Below are positions 60,950 to 64,000 of a stretch of DNA of 64,000 bases, one piece after another (position 1 is the stretch's first letter; each line of letters starts with the position of its first letter). Source of the DNA: CAZGCA01 sp964524145 (GTDB taxonomy: Bacteria; Hydrogenedentota; CAZGCA01). The position numbers were made by a program, and so were the translations under genes. Under the pieces are notes generated by a model that searched no databases, was not told the DNA's origin, and saw only the letters and a list, made by a program, of their open reading frames with translations. The DNA is taken from the NCBI GenBank assembly GCA_964524145.1, contig CAZGCA010000002.1, positions 77,950 through 141,949 of the forward strand. Reading direction: 5' to 3'.

Positions 60950-61210
60950 TTACGATGTACCCGTTTGTGAATTGTCCGCGCGGTCCTTCTTCCATTCGAG
61001 GTAGCGGCTGCGATACTCGTCGTTAAAAACAGCACACCAGACTCTCTGGTCGTTCACGAGCAGCTCGGTACAGCGCCCGCAGGTTGTGCAGAAGCTGATC
61101 CCCGAGGTCTTGCCCGAGAGGATCCTCCGTGCGAACTCCGGATCGGCGAACGACTGGCGACCCACCCCGACCATGTCGGTCCGGTTCCTCCTCACATTCT
61201 CGGCTGCGCA
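60950..61210 (-). pseudogene. C-terminal fragment of an NADH:flavin oxidoreductase (OYE family)
   Basis: The frame reads NRTDMVGVGRQSFADPEFAR, ISFCTTCGRCTELL and NDQRVWCAVFNDEY, the end of an old-yellow-enzyme-like oxidoreductase with its iron-sulfur cysteine cluster CTTCGRC. The FMN-barrel N-terminal part is absent. Confidence 0.7.
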
Positions 61211-61429
61211 ACGCAGAAAGCGCCGCGAACGCCTTGCAAATCGGCGGCCGCAATGGTAGACAGAGAGCGGCTCGGTGATAAGGAGAGACCGCCTGCTGCC
61301 AACCAACTTGCCAAGCGACAGCTCGCCGGGCATCCGCAGGCCGGAGCAAGACACTGCAGCTATGGGTGAGTTGAGCACCTCATAACAGACGGCGTTACTT
61401 CGGGTTTTCACGCTGAGCGAGGGCACAAG

Positions 61430-61705
61430 ATGGCGGGAGTCACCAGAAGGAAGCTTCTACAAGGCGTGGGAGGGTCTCTGCTGTCCGGTGGACTATTCGG
61501 ATTGTCAGGATGCGCTACTGTTGGCAAGAAACCCAATATCGTTCTCATAGCCTATAGACACCATGCGAGACGACCATCTTGGCTGCTATGGGTATTCCAG
61601 AAACACCAGCCCTTGGGACGCTGCCCAGCCACCATGTCCCGACCGCCAGCAGAAAGGGATTGCAGCAACAAGCTCGTCGTAAAAACCGCCTTCATGACCT
61701 TCTAG
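61430..61705 (+). pseudogene. Truncated, frameshifted start of a Tat- or lipobox-exported sulfatase
   Basis: ATG 61430 encodes MAGVTRRKLLQGVGGSLLSG, a twin-Arg-like signal with a lipobox (GLSGC), then KKPNIVLIAY. One extra base at about 61559 shifts the frame; in the next frame DTMRDDHLGCYGYSRNTSPW continues the normal sulfatase start. The sequence then diverges, so the rest of the gene is deleted. Confidence 0.75.
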
Positions 61706-63513
61706 TGCGCGTATCCCAACGCCCTGAGCCGGCTGACGTCCTCGTTGCTCATTCCTGAGGGAACGTGGCCCGTACCACTGAGAACCGCGGCACCGTGCTC
61801 GATCGATTCCAAACACTTGTTGCCGTAATCGCCCAGCCTTGATTCCAAATCCCTCAGTACCTCGGGTCTCTGCGCGGCTATGTTATAGCGTTCGTCCGGG
61901 TCTACAGATAAATCGAATAATTTCGTCTCATGTCCCAATGGGCTGTCCAGTTCAACTGGTACAATGTCGGAGCTCGCTACGGCTTTTCCCTCTTTGTCCT
62001 TCCCGACAACCCTTAGGTAAGTGGGGAAGACAACCGATACTGTGTTCCATGACCTCTTAATCCTCAAGTAGAAAAACACGAACTGTCTTTTTCTGTCCTT
62101 GGGTATCTCCTCAAAAGCATACACATGTCCGGGCCTCGGTGTTCTTTCGGTCAGTATTTCGACAACGTAGTTCTCTATCCTGTCGCCGCAACGAGGAGGG
62201 CAGTCCCAACAATACATTGCAATTCCTCTTGATTCCTCATAGCGCCACTTTGGGGGCGGGGGCGGCCTGAACACTATTCTCGGAAGCTGCTGAGCTTCAC
62301 TCTTCCAGGAATCCGGGATTGGCAATGGTTCTTGTCTTCTACCTGCAAGCTGCACCATCTTATGCTTGCCGTGTACTATTGCTACGATTCTCGCACCATC
62401 CCGCATCAACACTATGTGTTCTCGGATCTGTGTGTCGTTCGATACCAGGGGATCGAGATCCTTACCATCTAGCTCGGGTGATTGCAGACCCAGCCACTTC
62501 AGGAACGTTGGAGCAACATCAATGTTCTGAACAAAGCCCTTGACTCTTGTCCCCTTGATACCCGACCTCCTCACGAGGAGGGGTATACGCACCACAGGTT
62601 CATAGATGAACCCGTGCCGCAGCCCATCAGCATCATTTTCAAAGAATGATTCTCCATGGTCCGACATGAACGCTATAATGGAGTTGTCGTAAAACCCGGT
62701 GCTGCTTAGAGCGGCCAGGAATCTGCCGATGTGATAGTCCATGTAGGCGATTTCGCCATCGTATTGTGAGATCAGAGCTTTGCGATCGTTCTCATCAAGT
62801 TTCTCCAAGACGAACCTCTGTTCGAGTTCCTCCCTGGTGTATTGCAGCCCTGCCAACTCATATCCTTTTCCCACCTCGTGTGTTATGAATCTTAGCCTTT
62901 CTTCCGTCACATTCCCCTGAAAAAACATGTTGCTGTATGGCTCCGGCGGGACATACGGCCAGTGAGGGTCCCAGTAGTGCAACCACAGGAAGAGTGGCCG
63001 CTTATTCCGCTTCGCGCTTTCCAAGAAGTCAATTGCGACGCTTGTCGTTTGTTCTGCAGGTCTTTCAATCTCTTGTGGGGCGTAGAATTCTTGGAAGCCA
63101 TTACCTAGAGTCCTGGCGTTCAGGTGATTTGCGCTGGTTATTGCGGCTGTGTCATATCCACATTGCCCCAATATGTTTCCCAACGCCGTTATTTCAGGAG
63201 GAAGCAGATGCTCCTGACCGAGAACTCCATGATTATGGGGGTACAGACCGGTGAAAATGGATGCGTGACTCGTCAATGTTACATTGCTCGTGCTATAACA
63301 ATCCTCAAATACAATGGCGTCTCCTGCAAACCTATCTAGATTCGGCGATGTTGGCAGCGAATAACCATAGCATCCCAGGTGGTCTTTTCGAGTGGTATCC
63401 ATGGTCACGAGTATTACGCTCTGTCTTTTCAGTTTGGGCGAACACGCATTCAACCCTACAAGGCTGCCCGCCAAACCCAGGCCGGCAGCTTTCAGGAAGT
63501 CCTTCCTTTTCAT
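61702..63513 (-). CDS. Sulfatase-fold hydrolase, exported lipoprotein, Thr at nucleophile position
   Basis: A 603-residue alkaline phosphatase superfamily protein. The signal (KRKDFLKAAGLGLAGSLVGL) ends in the lipobox LNAC. The N-terminal metal site is ILVTMDTTRKDHLGCYGYS; the second is FMSDHGESFFEND. The expected C/S-x-P-x-R motif reads T-L-T-S-H in VTLTSHASIFTGLYPH, so there is no formylglycine Cys/Ser. An extra domain of about 130 residues (about 400-530, with CWDCPPRCG) interrupts the usual C-terminal part. ATG 63543 is also in frame. Its lower GC content than the rest of the window suggests recent acquisition. It faces the plus-strand sulfatase relic. Confidence 0.83.
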   Translation of the reverse strand: MKRKDFLKAAGLGLAGSLVGLNACSPKLKRQSVILVTMDTTRKDHLGCYGYSLPTSPNLDRFAGDAIVFEDCYSTSNVTLTSHASIFTGLYPHNHGVLGQEHLLPPEITALGNILGQCGYDTAAITSANHLNARTLGNGFQEFYAPQEIERPAEQTTSVAIDFLESAKRNKRPLFLWLHYWDPHWPYVPPEPYSNMFFQGNVTEERLRFITHEVGKGYELAGLQYTREELEQRFVLEKLDENDRKALISQYDGEIAYMDYHIGRFLAALSSTGFYDNSIIAFMSDHGESFFENDADGLRHGFIYEPVVRIPLLVRRSGIKGTRVKGFVQNIDVAPTFLKWLGLQSPELDGKDLDPLVSNDTQIREHIVLMRDGARIVAIVHGKHKMVQLAGRRQEPLPIPDSWKSEAQQLPRIVFRPPPPPKWRYEESRGIAMYCWDCPPRCGDRIENYVVEILTERTPRPGHVYAFEEIPKDRKRQFVFFYLRIKRSWNTVSVVFPTYLRVVGKDKEGKAVASSDIVPVELDSPLGHETKLFDLSVDPDERYNIAAQRPEVLRDLESRLGDYGNKCLESIEHGAAVLSGTGHVPSGMSNEDVSRLRALGYAH

Positions 63514-63902
63514 CTGATAATGCCTGTTTAGGCGCCTTGACATGGGAGCGATCTTCCGTAGTAGTCCTGGCTCTAGCTGTTTCTTCCGACTCTGTCAGTC
63601 ACATTGAGGTCGTGTCCCGGTTGCGGAGGAAAAAGAAGTTCGCTCCTCTGTGGACCTTGCCCAATCATACTCCCTTCATGCAGCGTTTTCAAGCGGCGGA
63701 ATCAAGCCGTGCTTGACTCGCATGGTGTGCACTACAACGGACAGCTCCCGTTGGAAAAGCCGACCCGGACCTGAAAAGAAAACTTGAAGCTCTTGGCCCG
63801 GATTTCCCATGTAGAAAAGTCATCTTAAGATCCGCCGCCATCGTTTAACCGTATGAACAAAGAGTGTTCTGAGGATGACGACACAAAACAGTGGAGAATC
63901 CA
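63514..63902. other. Intergenic region leading into an insertion sequence
   Basis: About 390 nt without a recognisable gene. It should contain the left end of the IS1380-type element, but I could not identify its terminal inverted repeat because the other end is outside the window. Confidence 0.4.
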
Positions 63903-64000
63903 ATGGGTGAAGCGCGGAAGGATGCGTTACGGGTTAGTTTTGACGGGAGTTTGAAGCTCGAGTTTCATGGTTCCAGGGTGACGAGCGATGCTGGACTGCT
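63903..64000 (+). mobile_element. IS1380-family transposase, N-terminal part (cut by window end)
   Basis: ATG 63903 begins MGEARKDALRVSFDGSLKL, continuing EFHGSRVTSDAGL to the window edge. The F-D-x-S-L-K-L-E-F-H-G-S-x-V-T-S-D-A-G-L pattern is the typical start of IS1380-type DDE transposases. Whether the element is intact cannot be seen. Confidence 0.8.

Overview
The window is 64 kb of GC-rich bacterial chromosome carrying about 45 genes, one tRNA (Phe) and many short repeats. No marker fixes the taxon. The H-X-DG prepilin-type protein, several sulfatases, xylose-isomerase-like TIM barrels, M56/BlaI pairs with unusual output domains, and the XPB helicase with its partner fit a Planctomycetota, Lentisphaerota, Hydrogenedentota or Sumerlaeota-like Gram-negative bacterium. 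Clear sigma70-type promoters (TTGACA, 16-19 nt spacer, TATAAT-like) and strong Shine-Dalgarno sites were used to choose starts.

Layout. 1-2.7 kb: end of a tandem esterase and a DUF362 protein. 3.3-11.2 kb: a compact plus-strand group that reads as a peptidoglycan amino-sugar salvage locus (solute-binding protein fused to a permease, second permease, MurK-like kinase fused to MurQ etherase, SPOR/SpoIID protein, AnmK). 11.2-15.5 kb: endonuclease V, alcohol dehydrogenase, TIM-barrel epimerase, CruF-like membrane protein, degenerate receiver protein. 15.8-26.2 kb, minus strand: prepilin-like protein, secreted nitrilase, methyltransferase, PNPOx-like protein, a GxxExxY gene bracketed by inverted repeats, a bacterial eRF1-like factor with a leader ORF resembling its own N-terminus, SDR epimerase, class II photolyase, and a DUF523/DUF1722 protein that appears to start at CTG. 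26.2-30.8 kb: gene debris (HEPN remnant, truncated starts), RsgA, an Eis-like acetyltransferase, tRNA-Phe with a near-consensus promoter, another TIM barrel. 30.8-40.7 kb, minus strand: HgdB-like iron-sulfur protein, sigma54 activator with an Asp-to-Glu receiver, methyltransferase relics, MEMO-family protein, XPB helicase overlapping its WYL-ended partner, and a sulfatase-fold protein with Thr at the nucleophile position. 41-42 kb: trpD.

42.2-57.0 kb is the most distinctive part. It is about 15 kb entirely on the minus strand: two BlaI-M56 (BlaR1-like) sensor cassettes, one with a long leucine-rich-repeat C-terminus and one with a CsgG-like C-terminus. Between them lie a TPR-CHAT protease lipoprotein, a CsgG-DUF4384 protein and a beta-helix surface protein. 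Each blaI promoter carries a pair of perfect inverted-repeat operators, with a different sequence at each. I infer a proteolysis-controlled envelope surveillance or effector island.

57.2-64 kb: a glycosyltransferase and radical SAM pair, a secreted protein with a long leader, then a junkyard of sulfatase and flavin-oxidoreductase fragments beside an intact lower-GC sulfatase-like gene. The window ends in the first codons of an IS1380-type transposase. Promoter- and RBS-bearing truncated genes in at least four places suggest a genome under active deletion and insertion.
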